From NCBI GenBank assembly GCA_025454375.1, contig JALOOO010000001.1:1-64000 (forward strand): 64,000 nucleotides of DNA, in the 5' to 3' direction. Within the stretch, counting starts at the first letter, position 1; each line of letters begins with the position of its first letter. Positions 1 to 8,222 of the stretch are shown piece after piece. The stretch comes from Leptolyngbya sp. Prado105. Lineage in GTDB: Bacteria > Cyanobacteriota > Cyanobacteriia > Leptolyngbyales > Leptolyngbyaceae. Below the pieces are notes generated by a model. The model ran no database searches. It had not been told where the DNA came from and worked only from the letters and a program-made list of their open reading frames with translations. Position numbers and translations under genes: made by a program.

Positions 1-45
1 TGAACCAAAGCGGGAAATGTTAGACAGTCTTATTTTGAAATCACA

Positions 46-130
46 GTTCTGACAACGCCGTTTTAGGCGAATTTTGCCCAAAACGGCTTACTGGCACAAT
101 GTTCTGACAATTTACGGTTTGCCCCGTAAA
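46..130. repeat. Short direct repeat flanking a hairpin, followed by a second hairpin
   Basis: The 10-mer GTTCTGACAA occurs at 46-55 and again at 101-110. Between the copies lies an inverted repeat, GCCGTTTT at 57-64 against AAAACGGC at 80-87, extended inside by GGC/GCC. Directly after the second copy is another hairpin, TTTACGG (111-117) against CCGTAAA (124-130). The stretch 1-253 holds no complete gene; one reading frame at 108-257 is open to a stop, rich in Pro, Glu and Ser, and lacks a start codon, so it may be a gene remnant or chance. The arrangement resembles a small non-autonomous element or a transposon end, but no transposase is visible. Confidence 0.4.
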
Positions 131-253
131 AACGCAACCTGAATCAAACCCCTCAGAACCCTCTAAGCCAGATGCTGCTCGTCTGGATCAATCCTCTGCA
201 CCTCCTGCACAGACTCCAGAAGAAGCGCTCAGAACCCAACCCCCACCAGAGGA

Positions 254-646
254 CTAGCTTATTCTGAACTCGCTCTGAAACACCTGTTTCAGCACATCTA
301 GCCGAGAGCATTCCCAATAATCCACATGAGCAGAAATCAACCCATCTGAATTCACCTTCAACTCACTCCATCCTGGGATCGCCATTCTCGGCTTCCAGAA
401 CAGCGGAGCATTCCAACTCAAAACCCAGCGCGTTTTGATCTCAGATTCGACTTGCTCGATCGAGATCAAATCCATCTGCACATTCAAAAACCAAGTCTCA
501 ATAAACTGGATCATCTTCCGATAGCGATCAACCCCACGAAATTCATTCATCGGATCTTTGAACCAAACATCCTCTGCATAAATGCTGTAAGTCTGATTCG
601 TGGGAAACCGAGCATAATCCTTACGCAATATTTCGACTAAACTCAT
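254..646 (-). CDS. DUF2358 family protein (NTF2/SnoaL-like fold)
   Basis: This 130-residue protein matches the DUF2358 family found in cyanobacteria and chloroplast-bearing eukaryotes. The recognisable core is the N-terminal stretch with YAEDVWFKDP followed by FRGVDRYRKM, then aromatic-rich strands and a terminal WECSRLDVLKQVF segment. The fold expected for the family is a cone-shaped NTF2-like barrel; no catalytic activity is established. The length is normal for the family. Its ATG overlaps the stop of the gene upstream (643-1209) by four bases, so the two are probably translated together from one leftward transcript. The family assignment is firm, the biochemical role unknown. Confidence 0.85.
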   Translation of the reverse strand: MSLVEILRKDYARFPTNQTYSIYAEDVWFKDPMNEFRGVDRYRKMIQFIETWFLNVQMDLISIEQVESEIKTRWVLSWNAPLFWKPRMAIPGWSELKVNSDGLISAHVDYWECSRLDVLKQVFQSEFRIS

Positions 647-1209
647 ACACTTTCCTCATCCCAAAATCGTTGAAGTTGCCGCTGCCAAGCCTCCATCGTT
701 TGCTCTCGGGATTGCGATCCCATTGCTAAATCGCCCATGATCCCTTCTTGATAAAAGCGATCGAGCGTCTGAATCGTCGCCTCCAACGACTGCCCCTGCT
801 GCTTTGCTGCCCGCACAATTTGCCGAATCCGCTTCTGCACAACCGTATTGAATACATTGTCCAACCCCGCCTGCTGCAATGCGATCATGCGTTCAATTGC
901 CGTCCGAAAATCTTGAGAAATTAATCCCGCGATCGAGTGCTGAAATACACCCCAAAGCACCCCTTGATGCAACGCATATCGCACTTCCTGAGTAAAATCA
1001 AAATTCGATTCGAGGATCTGTTCTAAATAGGGTTCGGCATCTTGAGCAGGGGCGATCGGGAGCAATGCCCGTACCCAAGATTCATCTTCTGAAAGTAATA
1101 CCAATAATCGAAACTGGGGCGTTTCAACTTGAAATGAGCCAGGAGCCAACGCCTGAACCTGCCCTCCAAACAGAGCAGTCAACGTCGAAGACAATTCATC
1201 TAACGTCAT
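643..1209 (-). CDS. Conserved hypothetical protein, alpha/beta N-terminus and helical C-terminus
   Basis: I do not recognise a named family with confidence. The 188-residue product has an N-terminal half of alternating strands (an FQVETPQFRLLVLL segment, then SWVRALLPIAP) and a helix containing a two-acidic YLEQILESNFD motif; this layout recalls CesT/YbjN-type chaperone folds, which is only a guess. The C-terminal third is helical, charged and glutamine-rich, ending in MEAWQRQLQRFWDEESV. No signal peptide or membrane segment is present, so it is probably cytosolic. The stop overlaps the ATG of the DUF2358 gene downstream (ATGA), pointing to a two-gene operon and possibly a shared job. Confidence 0.7.
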   Translation of the reverse strand: MTLDELSSTLTALFGGQVQALAPGSFQVETPQFRLLVLLSEDESWVRALLPIAPAQDAEPYLEQILESNFDFTQEVRYALHQGVLWGVFQHSIAGLISQDFRTAIERMIALQQAGLDNVFNTVVQKRIRQIVRAAKQQGQSLEATIQTLDRFYQEGIMGDLAMGSQSREQTMEAWQRQLQRFWDEESV

Positions 1210-1300
1210 AATGGATCATCAATAGAGCACAAACTAGATACTAAGCCTAGCGTGTTGCTCTGCTCATTTAATGTAATCAGGATCATCCCCACCAAAAAAA

Positions 1301-1324
1301 AACCGATCAATGACTCGATCGGTT
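1301..1324 (-). terminator. Rho-independent terminator of the DUF4912 gene
   Basis: AACCGATC (1301-1308) pairs with GATCGGTT (1317-1324) around an 8-base loop. A run of A residues at 1294-1302 on the + strand becomes a U tract in the leftward transcript, exactly where a terminator for the gene ending at 1378 should sit. Confidence 0.8.
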
Positions 1325-1377
1325 GGAAGGGAGAACTGAGAATAAGGTGAACTGAAGCTATGCCCACCTTTTAGAAT

Positions 1378-2628
1378 TTAGACGAGCCATTCCTCGACCG
1401 CTTCTTCTTTCGTATTCGTGCGACGTGCAGGCGTTTCTCGCTCAAACTTCATGTGAATTTCGCGATTCTGTTCGCCATCTGCTGCAACTGCCATGATCGG
1501 GAAGTCAATCAACCCATCCTGGAAGGACATTTGGAAACGGAAAGTTCCATCTGGATTCAGCTTGATCGGACGACCGCCGATCGTCACCGTTGCATCTGGC
1601 TCAGTTGCACCGTAAACGATTAATTCAGCATCCGCAATCAACCAGAACTTGCGTGGACGAATAGGAGGTGCAGAAGCTGAGAAGCCAACCCCTGACATAT
1701 TAATGCCTGAAGCAGTCGGCATTGCCCACATGCCCACACCCGACGGGAAGACATAAGAACTGATTGTATCTAAGTGCGACACAGAAGCAGAGTGCTGCAT
1801 CGAACCATAGAGCGATCCCGCGATTCGCATCGCTTCGGTCGTTTGCGCCATGCCAAAAATCTCGTCATAAATCGGATTGCCTTGAGCGCCACCATTGATG
1901 ATGCCTGCGGACTGCTTGTGAGTCGGCGGAACCAATTCCAAGAAGGTCTTACTACGCAAGTCTTCATCCCACGACAAGGTGATGAAATGATCTTCAATCC
2001 AATCAGATGGATAGACCGGGGGCACACGCACAGGTGCAGAACGAGCCAGAACCAGCCAGCGACCATCTCCAGTTCGGTAGCCAATCTCGATCGCATAATC
2101 ACGATCGCTAACCGGAACAGGTAAGTACCATTCCCGCGCCATCTCATCGCAAGGATATTCTTGAACACTGTGCGGACTTTGGTAATCCAAACTAATGTCC
2201 GTGACATCGTAAACGCGCAATGCTAATTGCTGCCCACCTTGGCGACGTAATTCGTGTTTGTGATCATTTGGGATATCCCAGTAAGCATAAGCCCATTGAG
2301 GATCGCGAGGCATGAGTACGATTCGGCTCTCACCATAGCCTTCTGGGAGATCCGTTAAATCAGCATCTACCATTGCCAAAGTCGTCGCCATGAAGGATTG
2401 AGAATCGTCTTGTCCAACGTCGAATTTAGTTGCTTCCACAGCTTCTTGTGCCTCTATGGTATGGGGGGTAGGGGTAGGGGATGAAAGTCGAGTCCGTTCA
2501 ATCTCCTGAATCGATGCGAGAAGTTGATCTTTCCGCATTCGGCTATAGCGCGAAACGCCATATTCGCTCGCAACTCGACGCAGTTGCCGCAAGGTCATTT
2601 CAGTGAGAGGGGGACGTTCTGTAGCCAT
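1378..2628 (-). CDS. DUF4912 protein with N-terminal Rho_N/SAP-like domain
   Basis: The 416-residue protein begins with a short helix-extended-loop-helix module (about residues 8-45, LTEMTLRQLRRVASEYGVSR) of the Rho N-terminal/SAP type, often nucleic-acid binding. A Ser-Pro-Thr-Pro linker follows near residues 50-60, and then a DUF4912 domain (about 90-230) with the typical RDPQWAYAYWDIP motif and an immunoglobulin-like fold. The remaining part carries a second beta-rich segment (about 325-400, AELIVYGATEPDATVTIGGRPI) resembling a bacterial Ig-like repeat. The combination is common in cyanobacteria and its role is unknown. The ATG is preceded on the minus strand by a GGAG-like site, and a clear terminator follows the gene. 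Confidence 0.85.
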   Translation of the reverse strand: MATERPPLTEMTLRQLRRVASEYGVSRYSRMRKDQLLASIQEIERTRLSSPTPTPHTIEAQEAVEATKFDVGQDDSQSFMATTLAMVDADLTDLPEGYGESRIVLMPRDPQWAYAYWDIPNDHKHELRRQGGQQLALRVYDVTDISLDYQSPHSVQEYPCDEMAREWYLPVPVSDRDYAIEIGYRTGDGRWLVLARSAPVRVPPVYPSDWIEDHFITLSWDEDLRSKTFLELVPPTHKQSAGIINGGAQGNPIYDEIFGMAQTTEAMRIAGSLYGSMQHSASVSHLDTISSYVFPSGVGMWAMPTASGINMSGVGFSASAPPIRPRKFWLIADAELIVYGATEPDATVTIGGRPIKLNPDGTFRFQMSFQDGLIDFPIMAVAADGEQNREIHMKFERETPARRTNTKEEAVEEWLV

Positions 2629-2799
2629 ATCACTTCTCCGTGATGTTGAGTGTCCTTATCTCAGGCAAATAAGGGATCTCCAAAACTTAATCTAAATTTG
2701 GGGATCGCAAGATGCTTTACATAGTGCAGGAATCACCTCAAATGATCAAGGGGTGAAAATGCCCGATTGATCGCAATTCCACGATTTTTAAGCGATTTA

Positions 2800-2881
2800 G
2801 GGATCACAATGTCATAAAATCCTGACATTGTGGGATCGGCTTCGCGCTTCTGGGATCACTTAATGTTATGAGATCTTGACA
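2800..2881. promoter_or_regulatory. Imperfect direct repeats and a palindrome in a divergent intergenic region
   Basis: The 312-base gap 2629-2940 separates two divergent genes and holds no gene. A segment starting GGGATCAC at 2800-2827 is repeated imperfectly at 2852-2881 (GGGATCAC, then an AATGT-like core, then CTGACA/TTGACA); a third GGGATC lies at 2832. The first copy also forms a perfect 10-bp inverted repeat, CACAATGTCA (2805-2814) with TGACATTGTG (2823-2832). TTGACA at 2876-2881 could serve as a -35 box for the rightward gene, but no well-spaced -10 is evident. A protein-binding or attenuating element is plausible. Confidence 0.4.
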
Positions 2882-2940
2882 AATGTAATGAGCAGAGCCT
2901 TTCCTGTACACTGCTTTAAAGCCTCTTTACCAAATGACAC

Positions 2941-3699
2941 ATGACTTTGAGCGATCGCGATACAAATGAAATCGAGACTGTAGCGAAAGGAAGCCGATTG
3001 ATCAGTAGAGTTTTAGCCCCGGCTGTACGCCTCTGGTTGCGCTCTCAAGTCGAGCAGGTCGAGGATTTGCAAGTTCAGATCGAATCGGGCGATCGCCAAA
3101 TTCTTTCTGGCTGTATTCCTCAAATCGCGCTGTCTGCAAAAAATGCGATCTATCAAGGTCTGGCACTGAGTCAAATTCAACTCACTGGGCAAAACATTCG
3201 CGTGAATGCGGGTCAGATTGTTCGAGGGAAGCCGTTACGGTTACTTGAGCCGATCGCGATTCAGGGATCAGTTTTCTTGGAGGCGGCTGATCTCAATACT
3301 TCTCTAAATGCACCTTTACTCAGAGCAGGTGTGATTGAATTCTTACAGACTCTGTTGAAATCAGGGGCGGCTGGAATGAGTAGCAATCGCGAATTGAACT
3401 TACAAAATCTCACAATCCAACTGAGAGCAAATCTTGTCGTTTTAGGTGCAGATTTGATCTCAGATAGCGGCAACCAAACGCCGATCGCAATCCGGACTGG
3501 ATTTGATTTGGCGGCTCCAAATCTACTGAAGTTGGTCAGTCCTCAATGGCTCCCTCATGCCAATGCAAAACGAGGATTACCCCTAAGTGATTTAGATGGC
3601 TATCTCTTTGATTTGGGTAGCGAAACAGAAATTTATGAACTGACGATCGCACCTGAAAAAGTCACCTGTGTCGGGAAATTAATGGTATTACCCGCTTAG
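2941..3699 (+). CDS. DUF2993 (LmeA-like) phospholipid-binding family protein
   Basis: The 252-residue protein has the DUF2993 pattern: an amphipathic N-terminal helix (RVLAPAVRLWLRSQV) followed by QVEDLQVQIESGDRQILSG and repeating beta-strands with Q-rich lipid-facing surfaces. The family resembles LmeA of mycobacteria and tubular lipid-binding proteins, and is widespread in cyanobacteria. There is no cleavable signal peptide, so membrane-surface location on the cytoplasmic side is likely, though this is inference. Length is usual. The gene stands alone, with the regulatory region at 2629-2940 in front and a 148-base gap before the next gene. Confidence 0.85.
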   Translation: MTLSDRDTNEIETVAKGSRLISRVLAPAVRLWLRSQVEQVEDLQVQIESGDRQILSGCIPQIALSAKNAIYQGLALSQIQLTGQNIRVNAGQIVRGKPLRLLEPIAIQGSVFLEAADLNTSLNAPLLRAGVIEFLQTLLKSGAAGMSSNRELNLQNLTIQLRANLVVLGADLISDSGNQTPIAIRTGFDLAAPNLLKLVSPQWLPHANAKRGLPLSDLDGYLFDLGSETEIYELTIAPEKVTCVGKLMVLPA

Positions 3700-3847
3700 T
3701 ACCCATTTTTTTGTCCCACTCGCAAAGTTGGTGAAATCTTTGGGGACGGCATGAGACGAATTAAATCTTTTGGAATTTCTATTGCATCTAAGTTTGTAGC
3801 AAATTGTATATGGCTACACTCTAAATACACAGCATCTCTGGATTCCA

Positions 3848-4267
3848 ATGGCGACTATTCTTGTTGTAGAAGATACTCAAGCAGATACAGTGCGGGTTCG
3901 AGCAGCACTTGAACCGTATCATTGGGACTTAAAATTTGTGACCACTGGCGCAGCCGCAAGAACTGCAATTCGCGAAGATATGCCTGCTGCGATCGTCCTA
4001 GACATTATGTTGCCAGATGATACAGGGTTCCAACTCTGCCGCGACATCAAATCCGATCCCAGGACGCAACACATTCCAATTGTCATGTGTTCGACTAAAG
4101 CGACCGATATTGATCGCTTCTGGGCAATGAAGCAAGGCGCTACTTTTTTCATGCCAAAGCCGATCGATGCGAAACGACTCGCGCAACTTGTTCGGCAACT
4201 TGTTCCAGAGCCTTCTGAAGACGACTCAGCCTGGGTCAAGTTTCATAGCGGACCGCAACTCGTTTGA
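3848..4267 (+). CDS. Single-domain CheY-like response regulator
   Basis: A stand-alone receiver domain of 139 residues with no output domain. It starts ILVVEDTQAD (acidic pocket), has the phospho-acceptor Asp in AIVLDIMLPDDTGF (about residue 52), the Ser/Thr switch in VMCSTKATD, and the conserved Lys in FMPKPIDAKRL. It resembles the PilH/TaxP type used in phototaxis and pilus control, but no partner kinase is nearby, so its pathway cannot be stated. Gene-specific upstream DNA includes a TATA-rich TGTATATGG stretch at about 3805-3815. It converges tail to tail with cdsA, only four bases apart. Confidence 0.9.
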   Translation: MATILVVEDTQADTVRVRAALEPYHWDLKFVTTGAAARTAIREDMPAAIVLDIMLPDDTGFQLCRDIKSDPRTQHIPIVMCSTKATDIDRFWAMKQGATFFMPKPIDAKRLAQLVRQLVPEPSEDDSAWVKFHSGPQLV

Positions 4268-4271
4268 GCGA

Positions 4272-5144
4272 CTAAGTTTGAGGAAGTAACGGCAGGGCTA
4301 ATGTGACAAAGTAATAGACAAGTGGGGCTGTAAAGACGTAGCTATCCGCTCGATCGAGAATCCCTCCATGTCCCGGAATCAGTTGCCATGAATCTTTAAC
4401 CCCGGCATCGCGTTTCATCATCGATTCTGTCAAATCTCCAAGCAGACTGGCGATGCCAATCAGCAAGCCAAAAATCACTCCGGTAATTGGCCAGCCTGAC
4501 CAGTCTAGATACCAAGAGCCGCTAACTGCCACCGCTACGCTTGCCGACACTCCAAACACTGCCCCTTCGACCGTTTTCTTTGGGCTGATATCAGAGAGGC
4601 GCGTTCTGCCGATCCAGCGACCAACGGTGTAGGCTCCAATATCCGCTGCCCACATGCACACAAAGGCGAGGAGCGTATGGGTTAGCCCCTGCGGTAATTT
4701 CTCAAAGCCTTGCCAGGATAGAATCCAAAAGCCATCAAGTGGAAGATTGCTCAGATCTGCCTGTCCAAGCAATCGCAATCGAATCCAAAAACTGGGCAAA
4801 TATCCCACATAAAACAGCCCCATAATCGAAGCAGAAATATCTGCGATCGTGGCAAATTTTGGCTGGAACAATAGATAAAAGCAAATCAAAGTGCCTGCAA
4901 CGGGAAAGATTGCATCTGCAAGAGCAGGATTGAGATTTGAGATAAACAGCAAAATCTGGGTGACAACGAGTGTCGTTTTTGCAGCAGGAGCAATGCCTTT
5001 GGCACGGACAAGCTCAAAATACTCAAGCTGCCCCAAGTAAATAATCACGGCAAAAAATGCGGTGAAATACCAGCCGCCTAGTAAAAACATCACCAAGGCG
5101 ATTACGATCGCCACGATTCCACTAAAAATGCGAGACCAAGGCAT
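4272..5144 (-). CDS. cdsA: Phosphatidate cytidylyltransferase (CDP-diglyceride synthase)
   Basis: CdsA converts phosphatidic acid and CTP to CDP-diacylglycerol and pyrophosphate, the branch point to phosphatidylglycerol, an essential thylakoid lipid. The 290-residue sequence is a polytopic membrane protein of about eight segments, starting MPWSRIFSGIVAIVIALVMFL. The family signature lies near the C-terminus: GDLTESMMKRDAGVKD, then IPGHGGILDRADSY with the conserved His-Gly-Gly and Asp-Arg-x-Asp. Length is typical. It is last in a leftward series with cbiT and an Orn/Lys/Arg decarboxylase, an order seen in other cyanobacteria; a 175-base gap separates it from cbiT, so it may have its own promoter. 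Confidence 0.93.
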   Translation of the reverse strand: MPWSRIFSGIVAIVIALVMFLLGGWYFTAFFAVIIYLGQLEYFELVRAKGIAPAAKTTLVVTQILLFISNLNPALADAIFPVAGTLICFYLLFQPKFATIADISASIMGLFYVGYLPSFWIRLRLLGQADLSNLPLDGFWILSWQGFEKLPQGLTHTLLAFVCMWAADIGAYTVGRWIGRTRLSDISPKKTVEGAVFGVSASVAVAVSGSWYLDWSGWPITGVIFGLLIGIASLLGDLTESMMKRDAGVKDSWQLIPGHGGILDRADSYVFTAPLVYYFVTLALPLLPQT

Positions 5145-5319
5145 AAGACTTTTCAGGGTTCACGATAAGAACTTGGTCTAACTGTCCCTTCATTCCTGAA
5201 TTCAATCCGCCACACTCTTCAATCTGGTTCAGAATAAAATTTGGGTCAAGAAGGTTAAGAGTCATTTGGATCACTTTATCAGAGTGCAGGGGCATGAGAG
5301 CAGGGTGAATCGGGAAGAT

Positions 5320-5922
5320 TTAGCCAAGTTTTTCACCACTGAGGACGAAAATGGGATCTGCTGCAACGAAGGATTGGCTTGTGCCACGGGTTTCGAGACG
5401 GTTCATTGCAGATTGCACCACTTCAATATTGCGAGCTTGAAGTTCTGCGAAACTTTCTGAAATCTTATAGAGATTTTCGAGATTTGCCGCAGTCGCCACG
5501 ATTCGACCTTCAGGTTTAAGGTGTCGCCAAACTTCGGTTAAGGTTTCTTTGACGGATTTAGTGCCTTCGATACAGACGCGATCGGGCATTTGCTTGAGTG
5601 TTTTTAGGCAGTCTGGGGCGCTTCCTTCAATCACTTCGACGTTTTTGACTCCAAAGCGATCGCAGTTTCGTCGGATTAGATTGGCGACTTCTTCATCGCG
5701 TTCGATCGCGGTAATTTTCCCTTGGGGGCAGAGGAGTCCCGCTTCGACGGGAATCGTTCCGGTTCCGGCTCCAATGTCCCACAAGACTGAATTTTGTTTG
5801 AGACGAAGCTGACACAGCATGAGGAGCCGGATTTCACGCTGGCTCATGGGAATTCCCGGTAAGTTTTCAAAGAACTCGTCAGGAATACCGGGGGTCACAT
5901 AAGACCAGAGAGGAGAAGACAT
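5320..5922 (-). CDS. cbiT: Precorrin-6B/cobalt-precorrin C15-methyltransferase (decarboxylating)
   Basis: CbiT methylates C15 and decarboxylates the C12 acetate side chain of a cobalt-precorrin in cobalamin synthesis. The 200-residue protein is a class I SAM-dependent methyltransferase: the family N-terminus TPGIPDEFFE and PMSQREIRLLMLCQLRL precede motif I, LWDIGAGTGTI (about residues 50-60), and the acidic IERDEE that binds SAM ribose. It is the stand-alone T domain, not the CbiET fusion. The ATG at 5922 is preferred over a TTG two codons upstream. It lies 56 bases after the decarboxylase gene in the same direction. No cobalamin riboswitch was visible in front of it. Confidence 0.9.
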   Translation of the reverse strand: MSSPLWSYVTPGIPDEFFENLPGIPMSQREIRLLMLCQLRLKQNSVLWDIGAGTGTIPVEAGLLCPQGKITAIERDEEVANLIRRNCDRFGVKNVEVIEGSAPDCLKTLKQMPDRVCIEGTKSVKETLTEVWRHLKPEGRIVATAANLENLYKISESFAELQARNIEVVQSAMNRLETRGTSQSFVAADPIFVLSGEKLG

Positions 5923-5978
5923 AATCAACAGCAGCGCGGAACAATGGGCTTACCTTATTGTGATCCAGTTATTAGAAT

Positions 5979-7424
5979 CTAACGTAAGACTTTTAGCGTG
6001 TTGAGTGTCGAATCGCTGCACCCACTGATAAAGCCCCCTGCTGCCAAAACTGCTTTGAGAAGATCGATCGCTTCTTGTGCAATCCGTTCTCCTGGTAGCA
6101 AAACTGGAATTCCTGGGGGGTAGGGGCAGATCAGTTCAGCACTAATGCGATCGACAGCCGATTCGATCTCAATTGCTTCTGAGGCAGCAAAAAAGGCTTC
6201 GCGAGGAGAGATCACAGTTTCGGGCAGATCGAATATGGACACTGGCGGTGTGGGAGCGTGTGAACCTGGAGAAAGGAATTGCAAGGCTTGAACTAAGCGA
6301 TCGAGGTCGGCTTGCGTATTTCCTAGGCTGAGAATGAATGTTAAGTGCTGAAGTGAGGGAAATTCAGCCGTTACGCCTAGTTTCTGATGTAGCACTTCAT
6401 CGGCTGCGAATCCATCGATTCCAAGCTGTGAGACGGTAACAGTGAGACGAGTTCGATCGAGTGAAAATCCGACTGGAGCTTGAAGAACTGAGAGATTTGG
6501 AATTTCTGAAATTCTCGATCGAGCGTGATCCGCAAGTTGCAGCGTCTCTTGCATTAAAGTTTTTCCCTCTGTTGCCATCTGTGCGCGTGCGGCATCAAGC
6601 GACGCAAGCAGTAGATAATTTGGGCTAGTCGATTGAACCAGTTGCAGCGATCGAGCAATCCGATCACGATCGATGCGATCAGCTTGAACATGCAGCATCG
6701 AAGCTTGAGTCAGAGCGGAGAGCGTTTTATGGGTCGATTGCACGCTCAGATCTGCACCTGCGGATAAGGCAGAACTTGGGAAATCAGGATGAAAGGCAAA
6801 ATGTGCGCCATGGGCTTCATCGACTAAAAGCGGAATTCCGGCAGCATGAGTCAAATCTGTGATCGCTTGCATCTCTGCACACACGCCGTAATACGTTGGA
6901 TAGACGATCAGAACTGCCTTGGCATCGGGATGATTTTTTAAGGCGATCGCAACCGTTTCGGGCGTGACACTATGCGCGATATCGAGAATTGCATCGTATT
7001 CAGGTTGGAGAAAAATCGGGATTGCCCCGGATAAGATCAAGCCCGAAATGGCTGCCTGATGCACGTTTCGAGGCAGGAGAATCTTATCGCCCGGATTACA
7101 AGTTGCGAGAATTGCCGCGAGGATGCCGGAGGTCGAACCGTTTGCGAGAAACCAAGTTTGCTCGGCTCCGAAAGTCTTTGCTGCAAGCGTTTGAGCTTCA
7201 GCGATCGCACCTTGAGGGGCAAATAAATTATCAAGTTCGGGCAATTCGGGCAAATCAGCTTGTAATGTGCGATCGCCTACAAGGCTCCGAAAAGCCGGAA
7301 AACTGCCGCGCCCGCGTTTATGCCCTGGGGTATGAAATGCAGCATTCTCGCTTTGGGCAGAGTTTGCCAGAACACTCAACAGGGGCAAGAGATTGATGTG
7401 CAGCGAAACTTTGGAGTCAACCAT
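5979..7424 (-). CDS. PLP-dependent Orn/Lys/Arg decarboxylase family protein
   Basis: The 481-residue enzyme belongs to the fold-type I basic amino acid decarboxylases. Visible features are the FHTPGHKRGRG start, a glycine-rich cofactor site (FLANGSTSGILAAIL), the VDEAHGAHF segment with the PLP-stacking/N1 residues and the Schiff-base lysine in VQSTHKTLSALTQ (about residue 235). A shorter C-terminal domain with YPPGIPVLLPGE closes the protein, as in the small YaaO/SpeA2-type members that lack the N-terminal wing of inducible E. coli enzymes. The substrate (arginine, lysine or ornithine) cannot be decided from sequence; arginine decarboxylation for polyamines is reasonable. It heads a leftward run with cbiT and cdsA. 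Confidence 0.87.
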   Translation of the reverse strand: MVDSKVSLHINLLPLLSVLANSAQSENAAFHTPGHKRGRGSFPAFRSLVGDRTLQADLPELPELDNLFAPQGAIAEAQTLAAKTFGAEQTWFLANGSTSGILAAILATCNPGDKILLPRNVHQAAISGLILSGAIPIFLQPEYDAILDIAHSVTPETVAIALKNHPDAKAVLIVYPTYYGVCAEMQAITDLTHAAGIPLLVDEAHGAHFAFHPDFPSSALSAGADLSVQSTHKTLSALTQASMLHVQADRIDRDRIARSLQLVQSTSPNYLLLASLDAARAQMATEGKTLMQETLQLADHARSRISEIPNLSVLQAPVGFSLDRTRLTVTVSQLGIDGFAADEVLHQKLGVTAEFPSLQHLTFILSLGNTQADLDRLVQALQFLSPGSHAPTPPVSIFDLPETVISPREAFFAASEAIEIESAVDRISAELICPYPPGIPVLLPGERIAQEAIDLLKAVLAAGGFISGCSDSTLNTLKVLR

Positions 7425-7445
7425 TTTGTCCAGATCGGCATTCGT

Positions 7446-7907
7446 TCATCTCTGATCTTCTGACCAAAACTTCTCATTGAGTAGATTGTCAATTTCGGAA
7501 TTCAAATCCCATCTCTCTGGAAACTGAGCATCCAGATACTCTTCCTGAGTATCTGATAAAGCACTTTGCCAAGCGACTGGGAAGATTTCTACCCAGTATT
7601 TTTTTAGACTAGGAGATTGTTCTAGGAGCGTTCTAAGTTGTCTGCGTTGTTCTCGAATGGTTGCTTCCCAAGCGCGATAATCATTGGATGAGTTCACATA
7701 AAGCCGTTTGAGAAGATGGCTCAGCAAGACTTCTAGCCGATTTCTTAGCTCTCGTCGATCGCGCTTTGCCAACCCTCCAATCTCCTCGATTAGATTTTCT
7801 AGATCAATTTCCTCAAAACGCTGATGCTTCAGCTTGAAGATTGTGTCATCTAACCAAGCGACAAAATCCTCGTCATACAGTGCCTTCTGAGTTTGGCTTT
7901 GCGCCAT
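7446..7907 (-). CDS. DUF29 family protein
   Basis: A full-length 153-residue DUF29 protein. The family hallmarks are present: YDEDFVAWLDDTIFKLKHQRFEEIDLENLIEEIGGLAKRD split over the first 50 residues, the RLEVLLSHLLKRLY helix, and the WEATIREQRRQLRTLL region, ending in ERWDLNSEIDNLLNE. DUF29 genes occur in many copies in filamentous cyanobacteria, and no biochemical function is established; association with mobile or toxin-like loci has been suggested. It ends 21 bases before the decarboxylase gene and may share its transcript. Confidence 0.87.
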   Translation of the reverse strand: MAQSQTQKALYDEDFVAWLDDTIFKLKHQRFEEIDLENLIEEIGGLAKRDRRELRNRLEVLLSHLLKRLYVNSSNDYRAWEATIREQRRQLRTLLEQSPSLKKYWVEIFPVAWQSALSDTQEEYLDAQFPERWDLNSEIDNLLNEKFWSEDQR

Positions 7908-8043
7908 TTGACTCGCTCCTTGGATGATTACTTGTATTGTATCGAGACTCGCGCATCAATTTCAGCCTGTTGAACTCTCGACAGATGTATTTGAATTCCA
8001 GACTTTCTAGGTTAGAGAAGCCAAATTATCGTTAGGATGTTCT

Positions 8044-8193
8044 ATGGTTTATTCGCCGCCGAATCCGGTTCCATCGCCGTTGCCAAATCCGACTCCAGAA
8101 CCGAGTCCGATCCCAGCACCGATACCCGATCCGACTCCGGAGCCTGTTCCAGGAAATGAACCTATTCCTGAGCCGATTCCGTCTCCGTCGTAA
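8044..8193 (+). CDS. Tiny proline-rich protein (49 aa)
   Basis: A short reading frame with ATG at 8044 and a well-placed TAGGA ribosome site at 8033-8037. About 40 percent of residues are proline, mostly at every second position in Pro-X pairs where X is Asn, Ser, Thr, Glu, Ile or Asp (for example NPTPEPSPIPAPIPDPTPEP). Such a chain would form an extended polyproline II rod, negatively charged overall. It has no signal peptide and no cysteine. It sits 29 bases before ychF in the same direction. I know no family for it. The strict codon pattern and good ribosome site argue for a real gene, but a spacer or leader peptide cannot be excluded. Confidence 0.5.
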   Translation: MVYSPPNPVPSPLPNPTPEPSPIPAPIPDPTPEPVPGNEPIPEPIPSPS

Positions 8194-8222
8194 CCGATTA
8201 TCCTTTTATTCACACACAACAC

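Noticed and set aside
5923..5978. Cobalamin riboswitch ahead of cbiT
   Set aside because: The space is only 56 bases and contains no B12-box-like sequence.
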